This document shows, piece after piece, positions 20,928-31,483 of a DNA stretch of 36,296 nucleotides. The notes below the pieces were generated by a model. That model was not told the origin of the DNA. It ran no database searches and saw nothing but the letters and a program-made list of their open reading frames with translations. Source of the DNA: Basidiobolus ranarum (taxonomy: Eukaryota; Basidiobolomycota; Basidiobolomycetes; Basidiobolales); contig JASJQH010006934.1 of assembly GCA_040143965.1 (NCBI GenBank), forward strand, positions 1 to 36,296, given 5' to 3'. The number at the start of each line of letters is the position of its first letter. Positions within the stretch are counted from its first letter, which is position 1. A program made the translations under genes and the position numbers.

Positions 20928-21197
20928 ATCACCAAGAAATATTCCCACAATTCCAAAGAATTCTCCTTGCTCATTGAAAACTTAATAAATATGTAGTTAT
21001 ATACACGTTGAAATGATATCTTACCATGCATATTAGAAATCCATCGAGGAACCAATTATTTAGCTAGATATGGATACAAATCATCATATAGATTACAATT
21101 CTAGAATAATTGATTTTCGAAAATATCGGGATTTTTCAAGAATCATAAATACTAAACCATTTTCACTAAGTTTATCTTGTCTCTCTAAAGTTTCAAG
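20928..21197. other. Intergenic between eIF3f and Med8
   Basis: 270 bp, AT-rich; eIF3f 3' flank and Med8 promoter. Nothing distinct seen. Confidence 0.45.
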
Positions 21198-21959
21198 ATG
21201 GAGGAATTTTTTGGACAAAGTGTTAACATCGTCGAGTTAGAAGCGGTTCGTTCAAAACTTCTTCAACTTCAAGAAACGTTCAATTTTTTTTTACAAACTG
21301 TTAATCCAGAGTTACCTATTGCCGCATGGTAAATATATTTTATGAAAGAGGTTAAAAGTGGTGTTTTGGTTTCTAATGAAGTATATATTTGGGTTTTCTT
21401 TCGTTTTATTTAGGCCGGAAATATTGAATAAGTTTAACATTTTGGTAGCGAAATATGTGAATCTTAATAACGAGATTATCAACCCAATTTTTAAAAAGTT
21501 GGTATTACATCCTAATGAACCTGCGACTACTGATCAAGAGAACCAAATTATGGGAGTTTTATTACGTACAAAGCAAATCCCTGAGATAGAACGAGGTGAG
21601 CAAGAAGTCAAAGAAGAGGTTTCTATTCCTGAGGATATCAAAGCTCTGATGGAGAATGACATAGCAGCCATGCAAAATGCTTTATCTATATGGCAGGTAA
21701 GATACAAGCGGATATGTTGAATTTTTCGTATGATTATTGTTTAATATCTATTGAACTGTTATAGGCAAAGATTAAAAAGTACGACTCATTTTGTAACTTC
21801 GCTGAAGAGACCTTTGACAAGCACATGGATAAAGCTATATTGAAAACTAGATATGTACCAGAAGAAGAAAAGGATATCTCGGAGGACATAGGGATGGAGG
21901 AAGTCGATAAAAAATCTTTGGAAGAGACACTTGCTTGGATTTCTAGCGGACCCAAATAG
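21198..21959 (+). CDS. MED8: Mediator complex subunit 8
   Basis: Head-module subunit of Mediator, which bridges activators and RNA polymerase II in the nucleus. Three exons (21198-21328, 21414-21696, 21765-21959) keep phase and give 202 residues, within the size range of Med8. The N-terminal helix (LEAVRSKLLQLQETFNFFLQ), the family motif WPEILNKFNILVAKYVNLNNEI spanning the first junction, and VLHPNEP followed by GVLLRTKQIPEIE match the Med8 pattern. The C terminus is acidic. The motif spans the exon 1/2 junction, which supports that splice. No other complex member is nearby. Confidence 0.85.
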
Positions 21960-22268
21960 CGCGCTTAAAGATACACCTACAGCATGGCATTAGGTAATTA
22001 AAGGTATTATAGATTCAAGACTATGTAGTTCAGGTCTGTGAGGATTCTTCGTTGTAGTTATATCAAGTACGTAGGATACACAAACCTGAATTCAGAAACA
22101 TTCTGATCAGTCTATCAATCCTGCTCTCATAGATTTATACTTTGCAAGGGATATTGATATTTCACATTAAACCACATATGTTATCATCATATGTATCATT
22201 GAATCCAATCTACGCTTCAGCAATACTGTTGATAATATTGTGCTACCATTCTTACGCTAGCGACATGA
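21960..22268. other. Convergent intergenic region
   Basis: 309 bp between the 3' ends of Med8 (+) and the PQ-loop gene (-). No RNA gene or repeat seen; the plus-strand frame at 22142-22330 overlaps the end of the next gene and is not convincing. Confidence 0.45.
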
Positions 22269-23433
22269 CTACCTTGTATTTACGGGATGAGCTAAGTGGT
22301 CACGAAGTAAAGCGGTTCTTTCGGTTCTGATATCCAGGGGATTGTGGACTAATGCTGTTCCAACTGTGATTCTTTGATTGGGTTTCATGGCCCAAACAAG
22401 GCACATGATTAGCAAAGTCCCTTGTAGTATACCGCTTGCAACAAATGTCATCCAAGAAGTCCAGTTAGTTCCTGGTCTCAAGTAGATAGAGTAGGCAAAT
22501 AAGAATGCACCAGGTGTCTGCATCAGCATCGTTGGAATACTGAGGGCACCTACCGCCTATTTAGATTTACATATCAATAATGCTAGTCTTTTAACATCAT
22601 AAACAGTTATGAAATTCGTGATTTTAATACCTTCAGTCTCCAAGTACGATGGATTTGTGGGATATACTGTAAGGTCGCCATCGAGGTACTAAGTAGACCG
22701 AGAAAGCCCGCCCACAGACTAGCCTGTTTGGACATGGATCCAAAAGAGCCTAATATCCATATACTTACACTCAAAGAGAGAACAAAGTGAGCGCTCACAA
22801 TAAATGAAACTAGTATCGAGTGTCTCCAGTCTGAAGTTGGTACAGTATTCGCAAGTCGGTTGTCGTCAATCAGGATTTCAGTTTTCTTATGTTGTGGGAA
22901 GTATATCATATACAATAACAGACTAAAAATCCATATCTTGCGGTGAATACGTTTTAACCTTCAAAATAGTACAAAATAACAAACGGTTTACATTATGACA
23001 AACATTGACCACTGAATACCAACTTGAACTATTCCAAGGACGCTTTCAAAACACTCGCCTGAAGACTACGTAAATAACTAGGTGGTCAAAACCTGGCTAG
23101 AGAGGTGGGATATAACCAACACTCACCAAATATTTGCAGCAAGTTAAAACAGGGAATTGTAATATCAAAATATTTAGAAAGCTAGAAGCACTGGAGATTG
23201 ACCCCAACAATAGAAACCAAGGACTGAGACCTTCGCTTGTTTTGTTAACAATGATTTTGATGTGCTGAAACATGGAATCAAATTCACAATAAGATTTAGT
23301 GTGACAGAACGTAGACTACTTTGGCTGTTACCTGTGGGAGATACGAAGCCAGCATACCAATAGTTAAAAATACGGATATGATAAACTCAAAACTGTTATG
23401 AGAGGGTACACATATTGGTGGAGGTTGAACCAT
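22269..23433 (-). CDS. PQ-loop repeat membrane protein
   Basis: Multi-pass membrane protein of the PQ-loop/cystinosin-like superfamily, whose members move amino acids, sugars or other small solutes, often across the vacuolar membrane. Five exons (23332-23433, 23127-23264, 22992-23065, 22631-22922, 22269-22556) keep phase and give 297 residues. Two PQ-loop repeats are clear: LASYLPQHIKIIVNKTSEGL near residue 28, and TLQYIPQIHRTWRLK followed by AVGALSIPTMLMQTPGAF near 190. Each ends one membrane helix and starts the next, as in the family. A hydrophilic loop (FPQHKKTEILIDDNRLAN) lies between helix 3 and 4. Substrate cannot be told from sequence; a His-rich or dileucine sorting signal is not obvious. 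Its promoter faces that of the amino-acid permease. Confidence 0.85.
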
Positions 23434-24682
23434 TGTAGAGCAATCGATTGAGATTAAAGCAGCTTTATTCGGGTTATATTATTATAAATTAGCACTCTTT
23501 TAGCTCTTTAAATGAGCCAGGTAAACTTATACAGTGAAGGGAGATAATTAGATGAATATTAAAGTTTATAAAATGTCAAAGCAATACACCTCTTGGTTAG
23601 ATGACCAATAGATGTCTCATCAAGTATTTCCAATTGGAATGAGGATAAGAACTGAAATAACATACAGTCATCAAGTCTCTGAATTCGTTCATTGAAATGC
23701 AACTTGTAATTACCTGCTAATATAACGTAAATAACACTATATTCTTGATGCAGGATTTATAATCAACCCAGGTCAGATCCTCAAAAGGTAAGAAAGGATT
23801 TCCATATTTTACGAAAGCCGAAATGCCTCTGCCGATCATGTATTTCTTGGATCAGATAAAATATGAGCTAAATATGCGTAAGAGCAGGAATTAGTGCAGG
23901 AATTCAGACCCCAAATTAGACAATTCGCTATGTTTGATCGAAACTTGTTCACCCACTGAAATTACTAATTGATCACTGTGATTTAAAACACAGAATTGGT
24001 TTAAAATACAGAATTGATTTAAAATACAAAATTGGAGAACCTACTCAAAAAAAAGCTATCCTGCGAAAACTGCGAAAATCAAAGTAATGTACAGATTGCG
24101 TGCTTTGCGTAATCAGAGTGGCTTTCGGTATTATCACTAGCACTTTAGGCATTCTAGGCACATATATTCATAACTAAATCGGTTTTCCAAGAAGCTGGTT
24201 CCATGTTACATGTTTCTTTGGCACGTATAATTTTTACCATTATTATCGCCCGTTCCAAATTGGAGTAATAGCCTAACTTTTGCTTACGATGGCGACATTT
24301 CTAGCACCTAATATTTATATCAATGGGTATTTTAAAAATGTTTTCCCAAATAAGATTTCTCTTCCAAATTAGACTTCATTTCCGAAATAGCTCAGAATGG
24401 GGATGGCCCTGATGTTACATAACATCAGTATCAATTGGATAAGAGCTGAAATGCAATCTGTGGTGTAGATAGAAATCTGAGTTCTGAGCACTTATCTACT
24501 TTTGGAGAATGTTATGCTTTACACAAATGATGCCATCGAGAGTGATGATTCTGACATTAGGGCTGCTGAGAAATCAAGAAGTTACCGAATCCCATATAAA
24601 CTGTGAATCTTGTCTCATTCAATTCACATTTCCGATCTCTCTCTTCATTAGTTACTTAGATATCATAGACTATATACCCTCA
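23434..24682. promoter_or_regulatory. Divergent upstream region of PQ-loop gene and amino-acid permease
   Basis: 1.25 kb of AT-rich DNA between two divergent transporters. It holds an 18-bp triplet repeat (23981-24034) and, nearer the permease, GATAAG at 24438-24443 and its complement CTTATC at 24491-24496. Paired GATAAG sites are the usual binding sites of nitrogen-regulatory GATA factors (AreA/Gat1 class). Several short upstream ATGs occur between 24500 and 24682. No gene is supported in this stretch. Confidence 0.4.
23981..24034 (+). repeat. Three tandem 18-bp repeats
   Basis: Units ATTTAAAACACAGAATTG, GTTTAAAATACAGAATTG and ATTTAAAATACAAAATTG follow without gaps at 23981, 23999 and 24017. 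The three differ from one another at only a few positions. Confidence 0.85.
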
Positions 24683-26348
24683 ATGTCGAACAAGGTTAGT
24701 ATTCGTGGAATTTGGTGATAGCTTCATCTCAAATGTTAATCTATTTTCTCAGAATTTTGCAGCGTCGCAAGACAACCACATCGATAAGTACGATGTCACC
24801 GAAAAAAGCATCGAAGATGTAGAGCACAGACCTAAAGATACGTTAAAGCGTGCTCTTACCGCTAGACAGGTCCAAATGATCGCCATTGGCGGTACTATTG
24901 GCACCGGTCTCTTTCTTGGCACAGGAAAATCTCTGAGTACTGGTGGTCCGGGTAGCATGTTGATTGCTTATGCAATCATTGGTGTTATTGTATACTTCAC
25001 CATGATATCGCTGGGTGAAATGGCTACTTACATCCCTGTTGCCGGTTCTTTTAACACATATGCCAACCGCTTTGTTGATGAAGGCTTAGGCTTTGCTCTT
25101 ACTTGGAATTACTGGTTCAATGATGCGGTGAGTGTTGCTTCCGATCTAACCGCCGCTCAAATAATTTTGAATTATTGGAATGTTGATTTTCCTGGATGGG
25201 CTATCTCGCTTATTTTCCTTGTTTTCCTGGTTTCCATTAATGCGATAGACGTTAGATTCTACGGCGAGATAGAGTACTGGCTATCTCTACTCAAAGTCAT
25301 CACCATCATTCTATTTATTATCATTGGTATTTGCGTTAACCTTGGCGCCAATAAGGGGTACGGATATATTGGCTTTCAATATTGGACACTTGGAGATGCG
25401 CCTTTTGTCGGTGGTATTGGTGGATTTGCATCTGTGTTTGTCACTGCAGCATTCGCTTATGGTGGCACTGAATCAATCGGTATCACTGCCGGTGAAACAA
25501 AAAACCCTAGAAAGAATGTACCCAAAGTTATTCGCAACGTTTTCTGGAGAATTTTAATGTTCTACATTATGAGCATTTTTGTCATCGGTCTCGACGTCCC
25601 TTACAACGCGGAGAATTTGACCGAAAAGAATTCCAGAGATTCTCCTTTTACTTTAGTCTTCAAGATGACTGGTTTCGAGGTTGCTCCTTCCTTCATTAAT
25701 GCTGTTGTGCTTACTTCAGTTATTTCTGCTGGTAATCATGCTCTGTTTGCTGGTACTAGACTTCTTCACACTCTTGGAGAACAAGGACATGCCCCTAAGT
25801 TTTTTACCAAGCTTACTAAGAATCGTGTACCCATCTATTCGTTGCTCGCTACTGCTGCTATTTCTTGTGTGTGCTTTGCTTCCTCCTACGTTGGTAGCGG
25901 TGCTCTTTGGAATTGGTTGCAGAATTTAGTAGGTGTATCTAACCAGATGAGTTGGATTGCCATTGGTGTCACTTCTTATCGTTTCCGTAAAGCCTATGAA
26001 ATCCAAGGAAAAGACCTGAATGAGCTACCCTTCAAGAGTCCATTGTATCCATATGGACCCATATTCGTTGTTGTTGCTAATAGCATTCTGGTTTTGGTTC
26101 AAGGATGGAGTTCATTCAAATCTTCCCCCACTGGTGGCTTTGACTTTGTCACATTTCTCTCATTCTATATTCAAATTCCATTCATGGCTGTCATGTGGCT
26201 AGGATGGAAGTTCTTTAAAGGCACTAAGGTTGCCAAATACGAGGATATGGATCTCGATACAGATAGGTATTACGATACTGCAGAAGATCTTCGTGATAAT
26301 GAGAAAGGAGATGGATTTATCCAGCGCGCTCTCCACTATTTCTTCTAG
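24683..26348 (+). CDS. Amino-acid permease (APC superfamily, fungal AAT family)
   Basis: Proton-coupled plasma-membrane amino-acid importer. The main exon, 24753-26348, has no intron. The only ATG that joins it in frame is at 24683, in a 12-nt exon (MSNK) ending at 24694, followed by a 58-nt intron (GTTAGT...TTTTCTCAG). This gives 535 residues. Reading back without the splice reaches only a GTG. The protein has about 12 membrane segments. Family signatures: MIAIGGTIGTGLFLGTGKSL at the first helix, GEMATYIPVAGSF, and AFAYGGTESIGITAGETKNP with the substrate-backbone region. It ends with FIQRALHYFF. Which amino acid is carried cannot be read from sequence. The coding bias toward T/C-ending codons suggests high expression. 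Upstream GATAAG sites point to nitrogen control. Confidence 0.93.
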
Positions 26349-26414
26349 AAAGGAGAATAGTATTATTAATGCCCTTGATAACGATACGTTCTTTGTAAGT
26401 TATTCAATTTTGTA

Positions 26415-26491
26415 ACTATCATATTAGATTTCTACACATTCCTATACCTCATCACTATCATGTTAGATTCCTACACATTCCTATACCTCAT
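26415..26491 (+). repeat. 39-bp imperfect tandem duplication
   Basis: The segment beginning ACTATCATATTAGATTTCTA at 26415 recurs at 26454 as ACTATCATGTTAGATTCCTA; both continue with CACATTCCTATACCTCAT. It lies in the presumed 3' UTR of the permease. Confidence 0.85.
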
Positions 26492-26795
26492 ACTGTACAT
26501 TACCAATCTAATCATTTTCGACAAATAAAATTCGAATTAAATCAAATATAATCATTGGAGAGGATTGGCCCGGTTTCGAGAAACGTTGAGCCATCCAAGG
26601 TTGCTGGGTGAAGTAGGGGGTACATGTAGGGGATGGATGTGTATCTCTTCATTGCATTACTCAGCTGGATCTAGTTGATCGTTTCGAGAATGATTAATCG
26701 CTATTCATATTGAGGTGATCGACCGTAACCCTAACCCTAGATTAAATAAATCAACGTGCTTGGTTGGATGCACATCATGTAATCAAGTAAAAGGA

Positions 26796-26900
26796 TGTAG
26801 ATGAATTGCATGATGAAGGTGGTGGTGTGGATGGTGTAGATGAATAGTATACAATGGTACAGATGAATGCTATAGATGAATGGTACAGAGCATAGATGAA
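26796..26900 (+). repeat. Degenerate GATGAAT minisatellite
   Basis: GTAGATGAATTG, GTAGATGAATAG, CAGATGAATGCT, TAGATGAATGGT and TAGATGAATCCC follow at irregular spacing over about 100 bp. No reading frame is conserved, so it looks like simple-sequence expansion. Confidence 0.6.
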
Positions 26901-27213
26901 TCCCCTAAACAATTTGAGAAAAGTGACTTGATTATGAAATCATAATGTTGTTTTGGGATTCTGGATGACTCCTGATGCTGATGTCGACACACACTAATGT
27001 GATGTAACTTATCTAGATCAGGAAACTTATGCAAAGTGAACTGAGTCAGCATCTAAATCACATATTTCATATCGCATATCGTATATCACTTACCACCTAG
27101 CAGTAAATCCCAACTCTCGCCTGTTGCAGCGATGTTGCTAGGTGGGAGGACGGGAGGATGGGAAATTCCTATTTTATATATTAAACCTTTGCAAGTAATG
27201 TCGTCAGTCAAGA

Positions 27214-27284
27214 TGACGTTGGGATTTCTTGCAACCATCTTCGAATTTAATTTACTCCTCTATCTTCTTTCAGCATTGACGTCA
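27214..27284 (+). promoter_or_regulatory. CRE elements upstream of the bZIP gene
   Basis: A full palindromic CRE, TGACGTCA, lies at 27277-27284, and a half-site TGACGT at 27214-27219. They are 343 and 406 nt before the ATG of a CREB/ATF-type bZIP gene, the class of protein that binds this sequence. Autoregulation is an inference. Confidence 0.6.
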
Positions 27285-27619
27285 CCAAGTCATCTTGTTC
27301 CAGCTATTTAGCTCTCTCTCCTCAGCATTCCACTACTTGTATTCATTCGAGTGAATTTGCTATTACTTTGGTGTTCCTTTTGTCATCTTCCTTACGCGCG
27401 CTGTTCCTGATACTATTTCATTCTACAGTTTCTAATATCCACAAGTTAGTCGTCGTCATTATCCTCTCGATTTGTAACCTTTATCCGCAATCGAACTTTA
27501 GTTCCGAATAAATAGCACCAACTTCCCGAGGTTATATCACGTTGTTCTAACAGTACACAAAACATAGCTGAACAATCCTTTACATTAAGCGTGACATCCC
27601 CAGTTGCTTTCAGTCAAAG

Positions 27620-28450
27620 ATGACTGAGCAACTCTCCTCTAACCCAAATCCTTACTACACCACCCATTCTTCGCATGGCTGGAAAGAAGATCAATCGAAT
27701 TCCACTCACCCTTCCAGTCCAGACTTTCAACAACGAAAAGTTGCTTCCCGTAGAAGGAAAGCCCAAAATCCATCTATCGATAATCCTGCCTCTCCAAGGG
27801 TTCAGCCCCCATTTCCACATAATACCTCTCCACATCTACCTATTCTTCCTCCGCCAATTGCCACCTCTTACCAAAATCCCATGCCGAACACTGTGATTAT
27901 GTCACCGGCATCAATATTGGATCAAAGTTCTTCTCCAACTGATCCATTGCCGTTTACCAGACCCATGTCACATATACATCTACCGTCTCCAGATATGCTA
28001 CAACTACGACACTCAGTACCTCCGGCAATACCAGTATTTCCAAGCATGGCAAACATGTCGTCATCTTTACCATCATCATCTTTTGCAACATCGGCCTTGC
28101 CAGCATATTCATTATCAAATTCTTTCCCACCTACATCAATGTCCGAGCTCTCACCTAGTCCAGGTGCTGACAATGATGAGGGATTTAGTAGCTATGCTCA
28201 ATCCGAAGCAATGAACGAAGAAACCGCCCATATACAAGTACGAAGCGGTGTATTAAAGAGCCTTACCAGTGATGAGCGCAAACAACGGCGACTGTTGAGA
28301 AATAGACTTGCGGCGAAAGAATGTCGAAAGAAGAAAAAAGCATACGTGATAGAGCTTGAAGATAAAGTTCAACAACTGGAGGGAGAAAATTCCCAACTAA
28401 AATCGGAAATTCAACAACTGAACACTAAGCTCAACTCATCCACATGGTGA
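27620..28450 (+). CDS. CREB/ATF-type bZIP transcription factor
   Basis: Nuclear DNA-binding protein of 276 residues from a single exon, start ATG at 27620. The first 200 residues are Pro/Ser-rich and disordered-looking. The bZIP occupies the last 65 residues: basic region RRLLRNRLAAKECRKKKK, then a zipper starting YVIELEDKVQQLEGENSQL with leucines at heptad spacing. Asn-X2-Ala-Ala-X2-Cys-Arg and the Cys-Arg-Lys-Lys-Lys run are those of the CREB/ATF1 group that binds TGACGTCA, rather than the AP-1 or GCN4 form. A residue context SGVLKSLTSDERKQRR precedes the basic region. Such factors commonly respond to stress MAP kinase or cAMP signalling in fungi; the kinase sites are not assigned here. A perfect CRE lies upstream. 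Confidence 0.92.
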   Translation: MTEQLSSNPNPYYTTHSSHGWKEDQSNSTHPSSPDFQQRKVASRRRKAQNPSIDNPASPRVQPPFPHNTSPHLPILPPPIATSYQNPMPNTVIMSPASILDQSSSPTDPLPFTRPMSHIHLPSPDMLQLRHSVPPAIPVFPSMANMSSSLPSSSFATSALPAYSLSNSFPPTSMSELSPSPGADNDEGFSSYAQSEAMNEETAHIQVRSGVLKSLTSDERKQRRLLRNRLAAKECRKKKKAYVIELEDKVQQLEGENSQLKSEIQQLNTKLNSSTW

Positions 28451-29024
28451 ATAGAATCACCGAATACTTCTGTTTCGGAATAAGTAGCGCAGGGTTTCTG
28501 GCTCATGAGTTCTTGTCGTAACAATGTTCATCTTGAAACAGGAGACTTTCTCATGCGATGATCATTACAGTATCTCGATAATGAAGCTCGTTATTACTGC
28601 GTGTGGAGTTCAATAGTTTGGTGGAGTTCAATGGTTTGGTGTATTCCAAGAAATTTCATCACGATTGTAGCAGCACTCAGTTTAATTCAATATGCTCTCT
28701 ACGTGATCAAGTGGACTTTGATGCAGATTAGAGTTCCTTTCAATTTACTTTATTATAGAGCTATTTCTACAGTTGTAATTATTTCCTCTTTTACTAATTC
28801 ACGTGCATATACACATGATTTGTAAATATTCATTTATTTTGTTTAGCCATCTTGTTGAACTGCTCAACCTTCAGTATAATTGGTCAACTATATATATATG
28901 GTTGATTCGAGCTGTATTAGGAACTCTGCATTGGAGTCACGGGGCTTTGTAATAAAACCACTCAGCATATTCCATATGAACAAATTGTGTTCTACTCCTC
29001 CTTGCTTTCCTATCATCCTTTCAT
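28451..29024. other. Intergenic between bZIP and DUF4436 genes
   Basis: 574 bp. It holds an 18-bp tandem duplication at 28603-28638. The plus-strand frame 28601-28825 has no ATG start at its 5' end and begins inside that repeat, so it is not called as a gene. TATATATATATGG near 28891 lies about 130 bp before the next ATG. Confidence 0.45.
28603..28638 (+). repeat. 18-bp tandem duplication
   Basis: GTGGAGTTCAATAGTTTG at 28603-28620 is followed directly by GTGGAGTTCAATGGTTTG at 28621-28638, one substitution apart. Confidence 0.85.
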
Positions 29025-29969
29025 ATGATGAGGAGTCTTCGAGGCATCCTTCCAAATTTTTACTTTCGTCGCTTATTTTATGCTGGAATAACTGCCATTT
29101 TCTTATGTTCCTTTGTATTGCCTGTATTCATTATTTATCTACAGAAAGGCCCGAAATATATCAACACACAATATGGCTCCACCTTGGAAACCCGTCTCGA
29201 TATGATGATCACTGTTGTGACTGTTGATAGTATTTCTCTGAGGTCAACGCTCAGTGTTGACTTTAATCCCATGGGAAGCTTGATAACGGACGGGAAGTTA
29301 AAGCTCAACGACACAGTCTCAGTCAATTTTTTATACAAATCATTCACCTTTCCACAGAACAGTTCTTCAATATTGCCCAGTGGCGAGATATCGGTACCAT
29401 TCTACGAAGGGACCCGTCGAAATTATCCTTTTGATGTTTATAAAGGGGATGTACTGCTCTACGCCGCTATACCAAAAGTAGGGGATGACTTGGTGGTTCC
29501 TATTTCCGTTTCATTTACCGCCAATGTACAAAATTTCGAAATCTCGCCAGTGTTTAGTGTTCAGGATGAATTTAATATGATCACTTTCACAGCTAGAAGA
29601 TCTAACAATACTAAAGTCTTTAGTATTTGTGTGATCATACTGATGTGGGCTTTGTCCCTTGGTATCAGTTCGTTAGCTTTTCAGATTGTGATGCTGAAAC
29701 GGGAAATACAACCGCCTATTATGGCCCTGGGTGTATCTATGTTGTTCTCGTTACCAGCGTTGCGAAATATTCAGCCAGGCATTCCAAGTATTGGGTGCGG
29801 TGCGGATATGATTGGATTCTTCTGGAATATGTTTCTGGTAGCTATCTCAGCTATTGGTTTCATATGGACATACTCAGCTACTTGGTCACGTCCACCACGA
29901 GTAGTGGATGCACCAACACCAGCATCGACCGACTCCTGTCAAACCTCAACTATCCAGAAGATAAATTAG
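29025..29969 (+). CDS. DUF4436-family membrane protein
   Basis: Unspliced 314-residue protein starting at the ATG at 29025 (MMRSLRGIL; a second ATG follows directly). One membrane segment near the N terminus (AGITAIFLCSFVLPVFIIYL), a soluble beta-rich domain of about 160 residues with several Asn-X-Ser/Thr sites, then three closely spaced helices: FSICVIILMWALSLGISSLAFQ near 200, MALGVSMLFSLPALRN near 235 and MIGFFWNMFLVAISAIGFIW near 265. The block GTRRNYPFDVYKGDVLLYA, with Tyr-Pro-Phe-Asp-Val-Tyr, is the recognisable core of DUF4436, a family of unknown function that I recall from actinobacteria and some fungi. The extracytoplasmic domain between helices 1 and 2 is inferred. No neighbour suggests a pathway. 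Confidence 0.8.
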   Translation: MMRSLRGILPNFYFRRLFYAGITAIFLCSFVLPVFIIYLQKGPKYINTQYGSTLETRLDMMITVVTVDSISLRSTLSVDFNPMGSLITDGKLKLNDTVSVNFLYKSFTFPQNSSSILPSGEISVPFYEGTRRNYPFDVYKGDVLLYAAIPKVGDDLVVPISVSFTANVQNFEISPVFSVQDEFNMITFTARRSNNTKVFSICVIILMWALSLGISSLAFQIVMLKREIQPPIMALGVSMLFSLPALRNIQPGIPSIGCGADMIGFFWNMFLVAISAIGFIWTYSATWSRPPRVVDAPTPASTDSCQTSTIQKIN

Positions 29970-30555
29970 TAGTAAGTAAAATGATTTAGATGTGGATGCA
30001 GTTGCAGATGCAAATGTAGATGTATATGAAGTTCTGAAACAATGAATAATAAATTGGCTAGCAATACACGTCCGACACCTTGATGCTTTTACTGATCTAC
30101 TACTACCATTGTCATATCCGGAAGGATCTACAGAATGTGGATTTTTTACTGACAGTTACGGAGTTATTCCTTCATTATACTAGATATAGATGCTTCTGTG
30201 ATCAATACATTCAGCTCGTTAACATGCACGATATTGGATAATATAAAGGTTAGCAAAAGGGTGCCACTTAAGCCATTTACTGTAAGTTGTTGACACTCAT
30301 AAACTCACAAGTACTGACATATTGGAGCTTAGCCACATTTTGGAATCTTGCCAAGCTCAATCATGTAGCTTTAAATCACCATTGTAAGCATTACTTTTTT
30401 TGCACATGAAAGGAATAAAGTCTATAAATATCATCTTTACACCACTGTTTTGTATCAAAATTACAATCTAGTCATCATTTCTAGTAACATTGAGCAAAGG
30501 TGGGACATGTTTGAACTTGTAGTAATTTCTATATATGATTAAACTTACCAACAAA
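29970..30555. other. Intergenic, AT-rich
   Basis: Begins with a short run of GATG hexamers (TGGATGCAGTTGCAGATGCA and relatives, 29992-30030). Otherwise AT-rich DNA with no gene-like frame, leading into the inverted repeat. Confidence 0.45.
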
Positions 30556-31483
30556 CTGTTGAAGTATTTTGGGAGTTTGTTGCAAGTGGTTTGGAGAACT
30601 AGAAGATTTGGTGGTTTTCACTTATTGATTTATGGAGTAGAAAGCTGACATTGATAGATTTGTCAAGAGGTAAGCAAACAACATGTGTTAAGAAAGGTCC
30701 AGGAACATGTGTGCAAGGTTTGGGGGCTTCTAGGACAGGTTTGAAATATATATATCTTTAAGTAGATTCCTCTTGAGAATAGTGGGTGATATCTTGGTGA
30801 AATATGGAACAACTAAATACTAAGCTATACATGACCATGTAGAAGTTTAGGTTATGCTAATTTTAACACAAACTAGTTATAGATACTTTCATTGAAATTT
30901 GATTTCCATTTTTTATTAGGAATACTTTAGCTGAGTGTATGTTTTGAGAGTTTTCATTGCAATATCACTTGATAATATTTAGATTTTATATAAAAATTAA
31001 GCAAAATATATTTTAAATCTTATTCAACATTATGCTACTGCATGTTACATATATGTATATATTAAATGTTAGTACATATATATATATATATGAATATAAT
31101 ATCAAATGCAAGGCCTAAGATTGCTCAAAAGAGCAATCAACTTTCATATGTATGATTGAAGTTAGCATGCCTAAGCACCTATATAGTCATATATATCTTA
31201 GTATTTAGCTATCCTATATTGAACTAAGATATCACTCATTATTCTTAATTGGAATTTACTTAGAAGTTCTCAGATGTATAGGTTTTTCAAGCTTGTGCTA
31301 GAGACCCCAAACTTTGCGCACAGGTTCCTGCATCCTTCCTTAACACATTCTTCATGTTATTATGTCTACATCTCAACAAAACTATCAATATCAACTTTCT
31401 ACTCAATAAATCAATAAGTGAAAACCACCAATTTCTCTAGTTCTCCAAAGAACTTCCAACGGGCTCCCAAAATACTTTAACAG
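30556..31483. repeat. Large imperfect inverted repeat (foldback/MITE-like)
   Basis: The left arm (30556-30860) and right arm (31162-31483) are reverse complements over about 300 bp, with a 300-bp AT-rich spacer. Shared blocks include GGTGGTTTTCACTTATTGAT (exact), CTGTTRAAGTATTTTGGGAG, TTTGGAGAACTAGA, GTGATATCTTRGT and CTAAATACTAAG. Substitutions and small indels are scattered throughout, so it is not recent. No transposase frame lies in the spacer and I see no target-site duplication. It could be a non-autonomous foldback element or two copies of an element inserted head to head. A transcript across it would fold into a long hairpin. Confidence 0.8.

Larger units (their letters stand above)
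26349..27619. other. Long intergenic and 5' leader region before the bZIP gene
   Basis: 1.27 kb. It contains a 39-bp tandem duplication just after the permease (26415-26491), a short telomere-like CCCTAA stretch (26726-26740), degenerate GATGAAT repeats (about 26796-26900) and, nearer the bZIP gene, CRE elements. The 300 nt before 27620 are pyrimidine-rich and probably include a long 5' UTR. No other coding region seen. Confidence 0.5.

Noticed and set aside
24695-24752. Unspliced N terminus of the amino-acid permease beginning at 24705
   Set aside because: It begins with GTG rather than ATG, and the region has clear intron ends and a branch-like site.
27614-28173. Minus-strand open frames opposite the bZIP gene
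   Set aside because: They mirror the Pro/Ser-rich coding sequence on the plus strand and have no independent support.
28601-28825. 74-codon plus-strand frame with hydrophobic residues
   Set aside because: Starts at a GTG inside an 18-bp tandem repeat and shows no family similarity.
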